Assembly (NCBI GenBank): GCA_015064195.1
Contig: SVSO01000014.1
Span: forward strand, 1 to 25,483
From: Oscillospiraceae bacterium
Lineage (GTDB): Bacteria > Bacillota_A > Clostridia > Oscillospirales > CAG-272
Length of the DNA: 25,483 nucleotides
Direction: 5' to 3'
This document shows, piece after piece, positions 13,094 to 22,136 of the stretch (the first letter of the stretch is position 1; every line of letters starts with the position of its first letter). The position numbers were made by a program, and so were the translations under genes. The notes below the pieces were generated by a model. It was not told where the DNA came from. It was given only the letters and a program-made list of their open reading frames with translations, and made no database searches.

Positions 13094-14134
13094 CTATTTG
13101 GTTCTTCCCGCCGCTGCTGCTGCTGCGGCAGTCTGCACCTGGATCAGATTCAGGTTTCCGTTGCGCTCCACGCTCATCCGGGCATCGGTGAAGATCTCCG
13201 ACAGGCGCATGAGATGGGACAGGGCATACCGTCCGGCAAGCGCCCGTGCCTCGTCGCCATCCGCAAAAAAGATGGTCTCCGGCGATTTTGCCAGCTTGAC
13301 GGCGCACAGATCGCGCACCGCATCCGCGCAAAGCCCGTAGATCTGCGCAAGCTCACCACGCTGTTTTTGTCCCGCAAGCCTTGATGCATATTCGTAAAAC
13401 GCCAGCTCTCCGGCGGCATTTTTCCGATCGGCCAGCAGCTCCATGCATCGCCGCGCCTTTTCAAAAAGCGCGAGACATCCGGCCGCTCCCTCGGGATCGG
13501 CAAGCATCTTCGCCCGTCCGAGACTGCCGCCCGCCAGCTTGATGGCGGCGGCAAATGCCCGCGGATCGTCCTGCTTCAGCTTCATCGCCCGTTCATCCGT
13601 CTCCAGTGCCGCCATGAGCTGTTCATCCGTCAGTGCTTCGAGCCGCAGGATGGGCGCACGGCTCCGGATGGTGGTCAGCAGCTTTTCCGCCGATTCGGAC
13701 AGCAGGAGAAAGATCACGCCGGGCGGCGGTTCTTCGAGTATCTTCAGCAGTGCATTCTGAGCCTGCACATTCATCGTATCCGCTTCGGAGATGATGTAAA
13801 ACTTCGCCGGGAGATCATTGGCGGCAAACACCGCATCCTCCCTGAGCCGGCGGATCACGTCAACGCCCAGCTGTACGCGGTCCTTTTCCGCTTCGACAAA
13901 GCTCACGTCCGGCGACTGATCCCGCAGGATCTTGCCGCAGTTGATGCAGCTCATGCAGGGACGGTCAGCCGATTCACAGGACAGGGCGGCGGCGATGAGA
14001 CGGGCCAGCGTCCGCTTGCCCATGCCTTCCCCGCCCTCGATGATGTAGGCGTGGGAAAACCGTCCGCCCGCGATGTCGCGCTTCAGACGTGCGATCAGTT
14101 TTTCATTTCCGAGAAAGCCGTCGAAGCCGGACAT
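13094..14134 (-). CDS. holB: DNA polymerase III delta-prime subunit
   Basis: This clamp-loader subunit belongs to the AAA+ family. The 346-residue protein has Walker A GGEGMGKRT (34-42), a cysteine cluster of the zinc module (C53, C60, C63, C66), Walker B-like SEAD (116-119) followed by QNALLKILEEPP (125-136), and a sensor-type TIRSRA (155-160). Clamp loaders usually have Ser-Arg-Cys in that last motif; here the arginine is kept and the cysteine is replaced by alanine. The C-terminus carries a run of eight alanines near the end. GAGGGG lies about eight bases before the ATG. The gene has its own promoter and is followed by yaaT in the same transcript. Confidence 0.95.
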   Translation of the reverse strand: MSGFDGFLGNEKLIARLKRDIAGGRFSHAYIIEGGEGMGKRTLARLIAAALSCESADRPCMSCINCGKILRDQSPDVSFVEAEKDRVQLGVDVIRRLREDAVFAANDLPAKFYIISEADTMNVQAQNALLKILEEPPPGVIFLLLSESAEKLLTTIRSRAPILRLEALTDEQLMAALETDERAMKLKQDDPRAFAAAIKLAGGSLGRAKMLADPEGAAGCLALFEKARRCMELLADRKNAAGELAFYEYASRLAGQKQRGELAQIYGLCADAVRDLCAVKLAKSPETIFFADGDEARALAGRYALSHLMRLSEIFTDARMSVERNGNLNLIQVQTAAAAAAAGRTK

Positions 14135-14170
14135 GGCGCGTCACCCCTCTGATTTTTTGGTACAATCATT

Positions 14171-14199
14171 ATTATATCAGATTTTTGCCGTATTGTCAA
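14171..14199 (-). promoter_or_regulatory. Sigma-A promoter of holB-yaaT
   Basis: On the minus strand, consensus TTGACA (14199-14194), 17 bases, consensus TATAAT (14176-14171), with TGA before the -10. It is the strongest-looking promoter in the window. Confidence 0.93.
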
Positions 14200-14220
14200 C
14201 CGAGAAGCGGGAAAGATTCC

Positions 14221-14387
14221 GTAAATCTTTACAAAAAAACGTAAAAGACTTGTTTTTTTAAAAAATATGTGTTATAATATATTATGTATACTTTTCGACA
14301 GATTTCTGCCGGATTTTCAGCCGTCTGTGCCCTCGTTTGCCGAATGCTGACGAGCGTTTGTGAACAATCTGTAAATCTTTGCAAAAA
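14221..14387. repeat. Direct repeat pair flanking the dgt promoter
   Basis: GTAAATCTTTACAAAAA (14221-14237) recurs as GTAAATCTTTGCAAAAA (14371-14387), 16 of 17 bases identical and exactly 150 bp apart. One copy lies upstream of the promoter and one in the leader. Confidence 0.7.
14250..14278 (+). promoter_or_regulatory. Sigma-A promoter of dgt-dnaG-rpoD
   Basis: TTGTTT (14250-14255), 17 bases, consensus TATAAT (14273-14278), with TGT before the -10. It leaves a leader of about 160 bases before the dgt start. Confidence 0.9.
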
Positions 14388-14444
14388 TGAGAGTGAAACG
14401 GCCATGAACCGGCGTATAGTATAAATGCAGGAAGGAGCGGCGAT

Positions 14445-15461
14445 ATGAGCATGGATGAGATCCGACTGGCGGCGCGTCTGCGTGAGCGGCGTGAATCGAT
14501 GCTGTCCCCCTATGCCTGCCGCGAATCCGATTCCCGCGGCCGTGAAGCTCCCCTGCCGCCATCCGGTGTGCGCGGCGAATTCCAGCGCGACCGTGACCGC
14601 ATCATCCACGCGAAATCCTTCCGCCGGCTGATGCACAAGACGCAGGTTTTCCTCGCCCCCGAGGTGGAGCATTACCGCACCCGCCTGACTCACACGCTGG
14701 AGGTGACGCAGATCGCCCGGACGCTGGCACGCGCATTATTTTTAAATGAAGATTTGTGTGAAGCCGCCGCCCTCGGACACGATCTTGGGCATACGCCCTT
14801 CGGTCACATCGGCGAGTCTGCCATTCAGAAATACTGTCTGCCCGGCTTCACCCACTATGAGCAGAGCCTGCGGGTGGTGGAGAAATTAGAAAAGCTCAAC
14901 CTCACATGGGAAGTGCGCGACGGCATCGTCAACCATCAGGGCGAGCATCTGGCGGCAACGCTGGAGGGGCAGATCGTCAAATTCGCCGACCGCATCGCCT
15001 ACATCAACCATGACATCGACGACGCAGTGCGCGCCGGGATCCTGCATCCCGACGAGATCCCGGAAAATCTCCGCCGCATCCTCGGCACGACCCATTCCGA
15101 GCGCATCAACACCATGGTCATGAGCGTCATCGAGGAAAGCACGGACAAGCCGCAGATCGCCATGCAGCCTGACATTTTTGCAGCCACCATGGAGCTGCGC
15201 GGATTCCTGTTTGAAACCGTTTACCACAGCGAACACGTGCTGGCCGAGGAGGAACGGGCACAGGCACTCATCGTGCGGCTGTTTGAGTATTTCGTACACC
15301 ATCCGGAAAAAATGCCGGAATCCTATCTTATGCTCACAAAGGATGAGCCGGTGGAGCGATGCGCCGCCGATTTCATCTCCGGCATGACCGACCGCCACGC
15401 CATCAGCCTCTACCGTCAGCTGTTCATCCCCAACACATGGAGCGGCATTCCGCAGCAGTGA
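14445..15461 (+). CDS. dgt: Deoxyguanosinetriphosphate triphosphohydrolase-like HD protein
   Basis: dGTPases of the HD superfamily split dNTPs to the nucleoside and triphosphate. The 338-residue protein carries the N-terminal dGTPase signature (RDRIIHAKSFRRLMHKTQVF, 50-69), then HD metal ligands H83 (RLTHTLEV), H112 and D113 (GHDLGHTPFGH) and a later aspartate in KFADRIAYINHDIDD. Length fits the shorter, bacterial dGTPase-like branch. AGGAG lies about eight bases before the ATG. It leads the operon with dnaG six bases behind its stop. A nucleotide-pool enzyme ahead of primase and sigma factor is a recognised arrangement in clostridia. The exact nucleotide preference cannot be read from sequence. 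Confidence 0.93.
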   Translation: MSMDEIRLAARLRERRESMLSPYACRESDSRGREAPLPPSGVRGEFQRDRDRIIHAKSFRRLMHKTQVFLAPEVEHYRTRLTHTLEVTQIARTLARALFLNEDLCEAAALGHDLGHTPFGHIGESAIQKYCLPGFTHYEQSLRVVEKLEKLNLTWEVRDGIVNHQGEHLAATLEGQIVKFADRIAYINHDIDDAVRAGILHPDEIPENLRRILGTTHSERINTMVMSVIEESTDKPQIAMQPDIFAATMELRGFLFETVYHSEHVLAEEERAQALIVRLFEYFVHHPEKMPESYLMLTKDEPVERCAADFISGMTDRHAISLYRQLFIPNTWSGIPQQ

Positions 15462-15467
15462 TTACAT

Positions 15468-17249
15468 ATGATATCACCGGAAATTAAAGAAGAAATCAAA
15501 TATCGCTGTGACATCGTGGATGTGATCTCGACCTACGTCACCTTAAAGCGCGCCGGGTCGAATTACAACGCCTGCTGTCCCTTCCACAGCGAACGCACTC
15601 CGTCCTTCACGGTGTTTCCCGCCACCCGCAGCTTTTACTGCTTCGGATGCGGCGCGGGCGGAGATGTGATAACCTTTATCATGAAGCGCGAGAATCTCGA
15701 TTACCGCTCGGCAATGGAGATGCTGGCAAACCGCGCCGGCATTACGCTGCCCGCCGATGACAAGCGGGGCGATCCCGAAGAGCGGAGCGTCAAGCGGGAG
15801 CGCATTTTATCAATGAATCGCGAGGCGGCGAGGTTTTTCCACGCCTGCCTTTACGATAGAAACATCGGCTCCTCTGCCCTCGGCTATCTGACAGGCCGCG
15901 GACTTTCGGGGTCGGTGATCAAGCATTTCGGACTGGGCTATGCACCGGACGGCTTCGGCGCCCTGACCGATCACCTGACAAAACAGGGTTACACCCCTGA
16001 GGAAATGTCGGTGGGCTTTCTCTGCGGAATTTCCAAAAAATCCGGCAGACCCTTCGACTATTTCCGCAACCGCGTTATGTTCCCGATCATCGATGTGACC
16101 GGCAACGTGGTCGCGTTCGGAGGACGCGTGATGGACGATTCCATCCCCAAATATTTAAACACCTCCGATACGCCCGCGTTCAAGAAAAGCCGCAACCTGT
16201 TCGCCCTCAATTATGCCAAGGGATGCTGTCAGGATCGGCTCATTCTCTGCGAAGGCTACATGGATGTCATCGCCCTCCACGCCCACGGCTTTGAAAATGC
16301 CGTGGCAACGCTGGGAACGGCGATCACCGACGAGCAGGCGCGGATCATGGCAAAATACACGAAGCAGGTGATCATCTCCTATGACGCCGATGAAGCCGGG
16401 CAGCGGGCTGCAAACAAGGCCATGAAGCTGCTCTCCGAGGTTGGCCTTGACGTGCGCGTTCTGCGCATCACGGGCGCCAAGGATCCCGACGAATTCTTAA
16501 AGAAAAACGGCCCGAATGCTCCCGAAAAATTCCGCTATCTCCTTGACAACAGCCGCGCGCAGTTTGAATTCAAGCTGGAGGGTGTGCTGTCCCGCCACGA
16601 TGTTTCCATCGTGGATGAAAAAGTCAAGGCTTCGGCGGAGCTCTGCCGCATCATCAGCGAGGTTTACTCCGCGGCAGAGCGCGAGGTCTACATCGGCGTT
16701 GTGGCGGAAAAGCTGCAGATCCCGAGAGAAAGCCTCAAAAACGATGTCAGACGCATCATACGCGACCGTACGAAATCCGAACAGAAGGAAGAGATGCGGG
16801 GCATCCTGAACAAAACCGCCGGTTACGGCGACCGCGTGAATCCGGACACGGTGAAAAGCACCGCCGCAGTCAGCACAGAGGAAAATATCCTCGGCATCCT
16901 GCTTTTATTCCCGGAAAATCTCGCCGCCGTCAAAAGCGGAAAGATCAGCCTTGCCGCCGACGATTTCTTCTCGGAATTCAACCGCCGCGTCTTTGCGGAA
17001 TCCCTGTCGCGCTGTCACGAGACGGGCAATTTCGACTTCAGTCTGCTCAACGAGGTGTTTAACCCCGATGAAATGGGACGCATCACGTCCATGGTCATCA
17101 AACGGCGGCAGCTGAGTGAAAACGGCCCGGAGCTGCTGCGCACGCTCATCGACAAGCTTCGCTCCGAAAAGCGTCAGCAGGAGCTGGCCGGTGACGAGCT
17201 GGCACAGATCGCGGACATTCTGCAGAGAAAACGCGCAAAAAACAGTTAA
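15468..17249 (+). CDS. dnaG: DNA primase
   Basis: DnaG makes RNA primers for replication and binds the replicative helicase through its C-terminus. The 593-residue protein shows the CHC2 zinc finger (C37, H40, C58, C61), the central RNA-polymerase domain with the NRVMFPIID and GGRVMDD segments, and the TOPRIM site with E262 (LILCEGYMDV) and the DADEAGQ aspartates (D306, D308). The C-terminal helical region from about 430 is the helicase-binding part. The start, MISPEIKEEI, fits the family. No clear RBS precedes it, and with only six bases from the dgt stop it is probably translated by coupling. Confidence 0.97.
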   Translation: MISPEIKEEIKYRCDIVDVISTYVTLKRAGSNYNACCPFHSERTPSFTVFPATRSFYCFGCGAGGDVITFIMKRENLDYRSAMEMLANRAGITLPADDKRGDPEERSVKRERILSMNREAARFFHACLYDRNIGSSALGYLTGRGLSGSVIKHFGLGYAPDGFGALTDHLTKQGYTPEEMSVGFLCGISKKSGRPFDYFRNRVMFPIIDVTGNVVAFGGRVMDDSIPKYLNTSDTPAFKKSRNLFALNYAKGCCQDRLILCEGYMDVIALHAHGFENAVATLGTAITDEQARIMAKYTKQVIISYDADEAGQRAANKAMKLLSEVGLDVRVLRITGAKDPDEFLKKNGPNAPEKFRYLLDNSRAQFEFKLEGVLSRHDVSIVDEKVKASAELCRIISEVYSAAEREVYIGVVAEKLQIPRESLKNDVRRIIRDRTKSEQKEEMRGILNKTAGYGDRVNPDTVKSTAAVSTEENILGILLLFPENLAAVKSGKISLAADDFFSEFNRRVFAESLSRCHETGNFDFSLLNEVFNPDEMGRITSMVIKRRQLSENGPELLRTLIDKLRSEKRQQELAGDELAQIADILQRKRAKNS

Positions 17250-17271
17250 ATAACAGGAAAGGAATATATGT

Positions 17272-18423
<1,152 letters not shown>

Positions 18424-18472
18424 ATATTCAGCACAAGTGACAAATCGTTCGGATAATATTGTAGATATCCAA

Positions 18473-18503
18473 CGAAACTTTTGGCGATATTGCAAAAGTT
18501 TTC
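18473..18503 (+). terminator. Probable weak terminator after rpoD
   Basis: CGAAACTTTTG (18473-18483) pairs with CAAAAGTTTTCG (18492-18503), allowing one extra base, with an eight-base loop. The stem is AT-rich and the T-run short. It is the only hairpin seen between rpoD and the next promoter. Confidence 0.45.
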
Positions 18504-18600
18504 GCGATTGTTTTGTGCGATTTCACGGTGGTTTTTGGATTATTTTTCCTGATTTTCGACTTTGAGGAATATCGGGAAGGCTTTTGCGAAAAAAATTTGC

Positions 18601-18629
18601 TTGACATATTGCCTCAAGTAGTGTACAAT
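18601..18629 (+). promoter_or_regulatory. Sigma-A promoter of the first solute-binding lipoprotein
   Basis: Consensus TTGACA (18601-18606), 17 bases, TACAAT (18624-18629). It is the only promoter in the window without a TGn directly before the -10. Confidence 0.88.
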
Positions 18630-18675
18630 TATAAAGGTATATTCTTTTTTGAAACAATATCGGGAGGATAAACGA

Positions 18676-20361
18676 ATGAAAAGACGACTGATAAGCATGG
18701 CCCTCTGCCTGCTTATGCTCATTACGACATTTGCGTCCGCATCCTGCGGCAAAGAGGAAGTGGATCCCAACACCCTTGAGATCGAGGGCAACACTGCCCG
18801 CGCCATGACCCTCACCATCTGGGGCATCAAGGGCGAAGGCACCACCGACGATGCGGTTGCCGCTGTTGAAGCTGCCATGAGCAGCATCACCGAGGCGCAG
18901 TTCAACACCGCGATCAAGCTCAACCTCTTTGAAGAGGAAGACTATGAGTTCGCGCTGGAAGAGAGAATGTTCGAGATCCAGGAACAGCTCGACCTTGAGG
19001 CTGCTGAGGCTGAGGCCAAGAAGCAGGCGGAAAAGGAAGCCAAGAAGAATAAGGATACCACCGCTGAGACCACCAAGGCTGAAGAAACCGTGGAGACTAC
19101 CGAAGCGGCTGACGAGACCATCCTTGATGAGTACGGTCTGCCCGCAACCCTTTATCCTGAGGTTGAGGACACCCAGCTCGACATTTTCCTGATGACCGAC
19201 TACGATATGCTGATGAAGTTCAGCGAGAAAGGCGTTCTTTCCCCGCTGGACGAGCAGCTTTCCTCGTCTTCCAAGCTCATCAAGTCCTATGTGCATCCCA
19301 CCTTCCTCAACGCAGGCAAGGTCAACGGCAGCACCGTAGCGATCCCCAACAACCAGCCCATCGGCGAGTATACATACCTGCTCCTCAACAAGACTCTGCT
19401 GGACAAATACTACTATGATGCAGAAAGCATCCTCAGCTTCAACGATGCCTTCAACTTCATCATGGATGTGGGCCGCTCTGACAAGGGCTACACTCCCTTC
19501 ATGGGCGACATTTCCGCTACCAATCTGTTCTATTTCACGCTGAACGGTGAAAAGTCCATCGTCGGCTCCATGCTCGCACCGGATGCGACCGTGGGCACCA
19601 TGGGCACACCGAAAGTTCTGCCCGCAGTCAAGGGTTGGACCACCTATATCAAGAATGTCATCACCCTCAAGGAAAACGGCTATGTAGGCAGCACCAATGT
19701 CAAGGCCGGCGACAAGTTCGGCGCGGCTATCATCAAGGGCGGCTGGTCTGATGTGGAAGCATTTGAAGAAGACTACTACATCAATGTTCTCCAGAATCCT
19801 CAGGCAACCACCGAGAACCTGTACAACGGTATGTTCGCAGTTTCCACCTACACCAAGAGCCTTGCTCGTTCCATGGAAATTGTAACTTATCTGAACACCA
19901 GATCCGATCTGCGCAACCTGTTCGCATACGGCATTCAGGATGTTCACTACACCCTCGACGCAGACGATGTTCTGACCAAGATCAGCGATGACTACAACAT
20001 GGATCTGGCTTACACCGGCAATATGTTCGTAGCACACGCACCGGAAGGTATGGCTCCCGATTACTGGGAGGCTGCAAAGCAGCAGAATCTCGATGCAGTT
20101 TACAATCCTTACTTCGGTCTCATTCTGAATGAGGACACCATCGATACTGAACTGCTCAATAAGGTCATCAAGTTCTCCGACGGTTTCTTCAGAGAGCTTG
20201 ACAAGCAGACCACCGAAACCATCGATGACTTCATGATGGAGTGGTGGGATGCCGCCGATGTTGAACCGTCTGTTCAGGATTGGCTCTCTACTAGTCTTGA
20301 AGACAATCAGAAGACCATTGGTAAGGTTTACACCGATTGGTTCGCAACGGTTAGCAAGTAA
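18676..20361 (+). CDS. Extracellular solute-binding lipoprotein with a charged linker insertion
   Basis: The 561-residue protein looks like an ABC-importer binding protein of the family 1 (sugar-type) class. It has a lipoprotein signal peptide (MKRR, hydrophobic core 8-20, lipidated C24), an early strand TLTIWGIKG (45-53), a QLDIFLMTDYDMLMKF segment (167-182) and, later, GGWSDVEAFEEDY and a C-terminal FMMEWWDAADVEPS segment. Residues about 105-150 form a Glu/Ala/Lys-rich helix followed by a Thr/Glu-rich linker inserted into the fold. An ATG 27 bases upstream is in frame, but GGGAGG sits about eight bases before the ATG at 18676. No permease or ATPase is adjacent, so its transporter lies elsewhere. 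Ligand is unknown, with a carbohydrate most likely. Confidence 0.82.
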   Translation: MKRRLISMALCLLMLITTFASASCGKEEVDPNTLEIEGNTARAMTLTIWGIKGEGTTDDAVAAVEAAMSSITEAQFNTAIKLNLFEEEDYEFALEERMFEIQEQLDLEAAEAEAKKQAEKEAKKNKDTTAETTKAEETVETTEAADETILDEYGLPATLYPEVEDTQLDIFLMTDYDMLMKFSEKGVLSPLDEQLSSSSKLIKSYVHPTFLNAGKVNGSTVAIPNNQPIGEYTYLLLNKTLLDKYYYDAESILSFNDAFNFIMDVGRSDKGYTPFMGDISATNLFYFTLNGEKSIVGSMLAPDATVGTMGTPKVLPAVKGWTTYIKNVITLKENGYVGSTNVKAGDKFGAAIIKGGWSDVEAFEEDYYINVLQNPQATTENLYNGMFAVSTYTKSLARSMEIVTYLNTRSDLRNLFAYGIQDVHYTLDADDVLTKISDDYNMDLAYTGNMFVAHAPEGMAPDYWEAAKQQNLDAVYNPYFGLILNEDTIDTELLNKVIKFSDGFFRELDKQTTETIDDFMMEWWDAADVEPSVQDWLSTSLEDNQKTIGKVYTDWFATVSK

Positions 20362-20374
20362 TCAAACAAACAAA

Positions 20375-20404
20375 GAGGCGTCGCAATGCGGCGCCTCAGT
20401 TTTT
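20375..20404 (+). terminator. Intercistronic terminator between lipoprotein and alcohol dehydrogenase
   Basis: GAGGCGTCGC, loop AAT, GCGGCGCCTC (one T-G pair), then a T5 run. The T-run ends at 20404; the RBS GGAGG begins two bases later and the next start codon is at 20417, leaving no room for a promoter between them. Confidence 0.9.
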
Positions 20405-20416
20405 CGGAGGTACAAT

Positions 20417-21520
20417 ATGTCTTTCAACTTCAGAATGCCCACGGAGATCCTGTCGGGCACAAATACCGTCCGCGCCAATGCTGATAAGTTCGCACTTGGC
20501 AAAAAATGCATCATCGTCAGCGGCCGCCGTTCTGCCGAAGCCTGCGGTGCGCTTGCCGATGTGACGGCAGTGCTGGATTCCCTCGGCATCGCGTACATCC
20601 ACTTTAACAAGATTATGGAAAATCCGCTGGTTACCGTCTGCTATGAGGGCGGCAGGCTGGCGGCAGCGGAAGGTGCGGATTTCGTGGCAGCAATCGGCGG
20701 CGGCTCTCCGCTGGATGCGGCAAAATCCATCGCGGCTTATGCGGCAAATCCCGATCTCGCGCCCATGGACATCTACACCGCCAAGCTGAACCCTTCCCTG
20801 CCCATCATCGCCATCCCCACCACAGCCGGCACGGGCAGCGAGGTCAATCCTTATGCGGTCATGACCCTCGACGGCAAAAATGTAAAGAAAACCTTCAAAA
20901 GCCCCTATTCCTATCCGAAATACGCCATTCTTGACCCCAAATACACCGATTCCCTCGGCATCGAATACACGGTCTCCACGGCGCTGGACGCATTCTGCCA
21001 CTGCGCGGAATCCTATCTCTCGCCGAAATCCACCGAGCATTCCCGGATGTACGCAGTGATGGGCGCGAAAAAGCTGTACAAAACCCTTGCTGACATCGCG
21101 GCGGCGGGCGAATGCCGGAAGGAATGGCGGGATGCACTGCTCACCGGATCGTGCGCAGGCGGAATCGCCATCAACACCACCGGCACCGGCTTCAACCATC
21201 CGCTGGGCTACAACATCACGCTGTACAAGGGCATTCCCCACGGCCGTGCCTGCGGCGTATTCATGGAGGAATATTTCGCTTACAATAGCAAAAATCCCGA
21301 CGGTGCGCAGCTGATCGGCGAATTCTGCGCGGCGCTCGGTGACACGCCGGCGACGGTTGCGGCAAACATCGTCAAGTGGTCGGCGGTGGATGTGAAGCTG
21401 ACCGACGAGGAGATCGAGCTCTATCTCGAGAACGTGAAGGGCGCGGGCAATTATGCCAACAGCCCCTACGTCATCAACGTGGCGGAGATGGAGGAGATCT
21501 ATCGCCGTCTGTTTCAGTAA
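20417..21520 (+). CDS. Iron-containing alcohol dehydrogenase (group III)
   Basis: NAD(P)-dependent dehydrogenases of this family reduce aldehydes or oxidise alcohols in the cytoplasm. The 367-residue protein has the nucleotide-binding AAIGGGSPLDAAKSIA (91-106), the PTTAGTGSEV block (134-143), and the four metal ligands D191 and H195 (DAFCHCAE), H261 (NHPLGYN) and H275 (PHGRACG). The length is slightly under the ~380 typical of the family. An open frame extends further upstream, but GGAGG about six bases before 20417 fixes the start. It opens the cassette with an SGNH hydrolase and an AraC regulator. Expression probably depends on read-through of the terminator in front of it. The substrate is not identifiable; butanol, propanediol and sugar-derived aldehydes are all possible. 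Confidence 0.93.
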   Translation: MSFNFRMPTEILSGTNTVRANADKFALGKKCIIVSGRRSAEACGALADVTAVLDSLGIAYIHFNKIMENPLVTVCYEGGRLAAAEGADFVAAIGGGSPLDAAKSIAAYAANPDLAPMDIYTAKLNPSLPIIAIPTTAGTGSEVNPYAVMTLDGKNVKKTFKSPYSYPKYAILDPKYTDSLGIEYTVSTALDAFCHCAESYLSPKSTEHSRMYAVMGAKKLYKTLADIAAAGECRKEWRDALLTGSCAGGIAINTTGTGFNHPLGYNITLYKGIPHGRACGVFMEEYFAYNSKNPDGAQLIGEFCAALGDTPATVAANIVKWSAVDVKLTDEEIELYLENVKGAGNYANSPYVINVAEMEEIYRRLFQ

Positions 21521-21541
21521 TGATCGGAAAGGATGAATATC

Positions 21542-22132
21542 ATGAACAAAACCTTCGTATTTCTCGGCTCATCCGTCACGTATGGCGTGGACGATTACTC
21601 CATGTGCGAGGTCGTGGCGGAGCAGACCGGCGCGGCTGTCGTCAAATGGGCAGTCTCCGGCACTACCCTCTCCGCATCCTGCCCCAATTCCTACGTAAAG
21701 CGGATGCTGGACGTGATCGATGCGCAGGATGCGTGCGACCATTTCATCTGCCAGCTGTCCACCAACGATGCGGGCAGAGGCTGTCCGCTGGGCGAGATCA
21801 GCGATTCCTTCGATGCGGCGGATTTTGACACCAACACCACCCTCGGTGCCATGGAATTCATCATCGCCACCGCCCGTGCGCGCTGGAGCTGCCCCATCTC
21901 CTTCTACACAAGCTACCCGTTCCCCAGCGACAAATATCCGCTGATGGTGGAAAAGCTGCATGAGATCGCAGAAAAGTGGGAGATCGGCATTCTCGACCTG
22001 TGGAACGATGCCGAAATGCAGACGGTCACGCCGGAAGATTACGCGGTTTTTATGCGCGATCCCTGCCATCCAACCGTGCTCGGCTATCAGAAATGGTGGG
22101 GCCCGAAGTTCATTGATTATCTGACGAAATAA
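21542..22132 (+). CDS. Small SGNH hydrolase
   Basis: The 196-residue protein is a minimal SGNH/GDSL hydrolase: block I FLGSSVTYG (7-15, nucleophile S11), block II with Val-Ser-Gly (38-40), block III LSTNDAG (72-78, N75), and block V RDPCHPT (172-178) with D173 and H176. No signal peptide is visible. An ATG nine bases upstream overlaps the RBS (GGAAAGG), so the ATG at 21542, nine bases after it, is preferred. It follows the alcohol dehydrogenase by 21 bases and precedes the AraC regulator by four. It is clearly a different subfamily from the two other SGNH esterases in the window, with a different block order spacing. Substrate unknown; a sugar ester is plausible. Confidence 0.87.
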   Translation: MNKTFVFLGSSVTYGVDDYSMCEVVAEQTGAAVVKWAVSGTTLSASCPNSYVKRMLDVIDAQDACDHFICQLSTNDAGRGCPLGEISDSFDAADFDTNTTLGAMEFIIATARARWSCPISFYTSYPFPSDKYPLMVEKLHEIAEKWEIGILDLWNDAEMQTVTPEDYAVFMRDPCHPTVLGYQKWWGPKFIDYLTK

Positions 22133-22136
22133 AAGT

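Larger units (their letters stand above)
14135..14444. other. Divergent intergenic region between holB and dgt
   Basis: The 310 bases hold the two outward promoters (14171-14199 and 14250-14278), an AT-rich middle with short dyads, and a leader of about 160 bases in front of dgt. I see no small gene and no known riboswitch fold. AAAGATT-N5-AATCTTT lies at 14212-14230 and TTTAC-N8-GTAAA at 14228-14245, both between the promoters. Confidence 0.75.

Noticed and set aside
14294..14300. Spo0A box in the dgt leader as a firm call
   Set aside because: The seven-base core is expected a few times by chance in a window of this size, and another copy lies inside the yaaT coding sequence. It is kept only as a note within a finding.
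14279..14444. Riboswitch or T-box in the dgt leader
   Set aside because: I could not find a specifier/antiterminator arrangement, a conserved aptamer core or a terminator stem before the RBS.
18523..20037. 504-codon open frame on the minus strand opposite the first lipoprotein
   Set aside because: It covers the promoter and signal peptide of a well-supported plus-strand gene and has no family resemblance.
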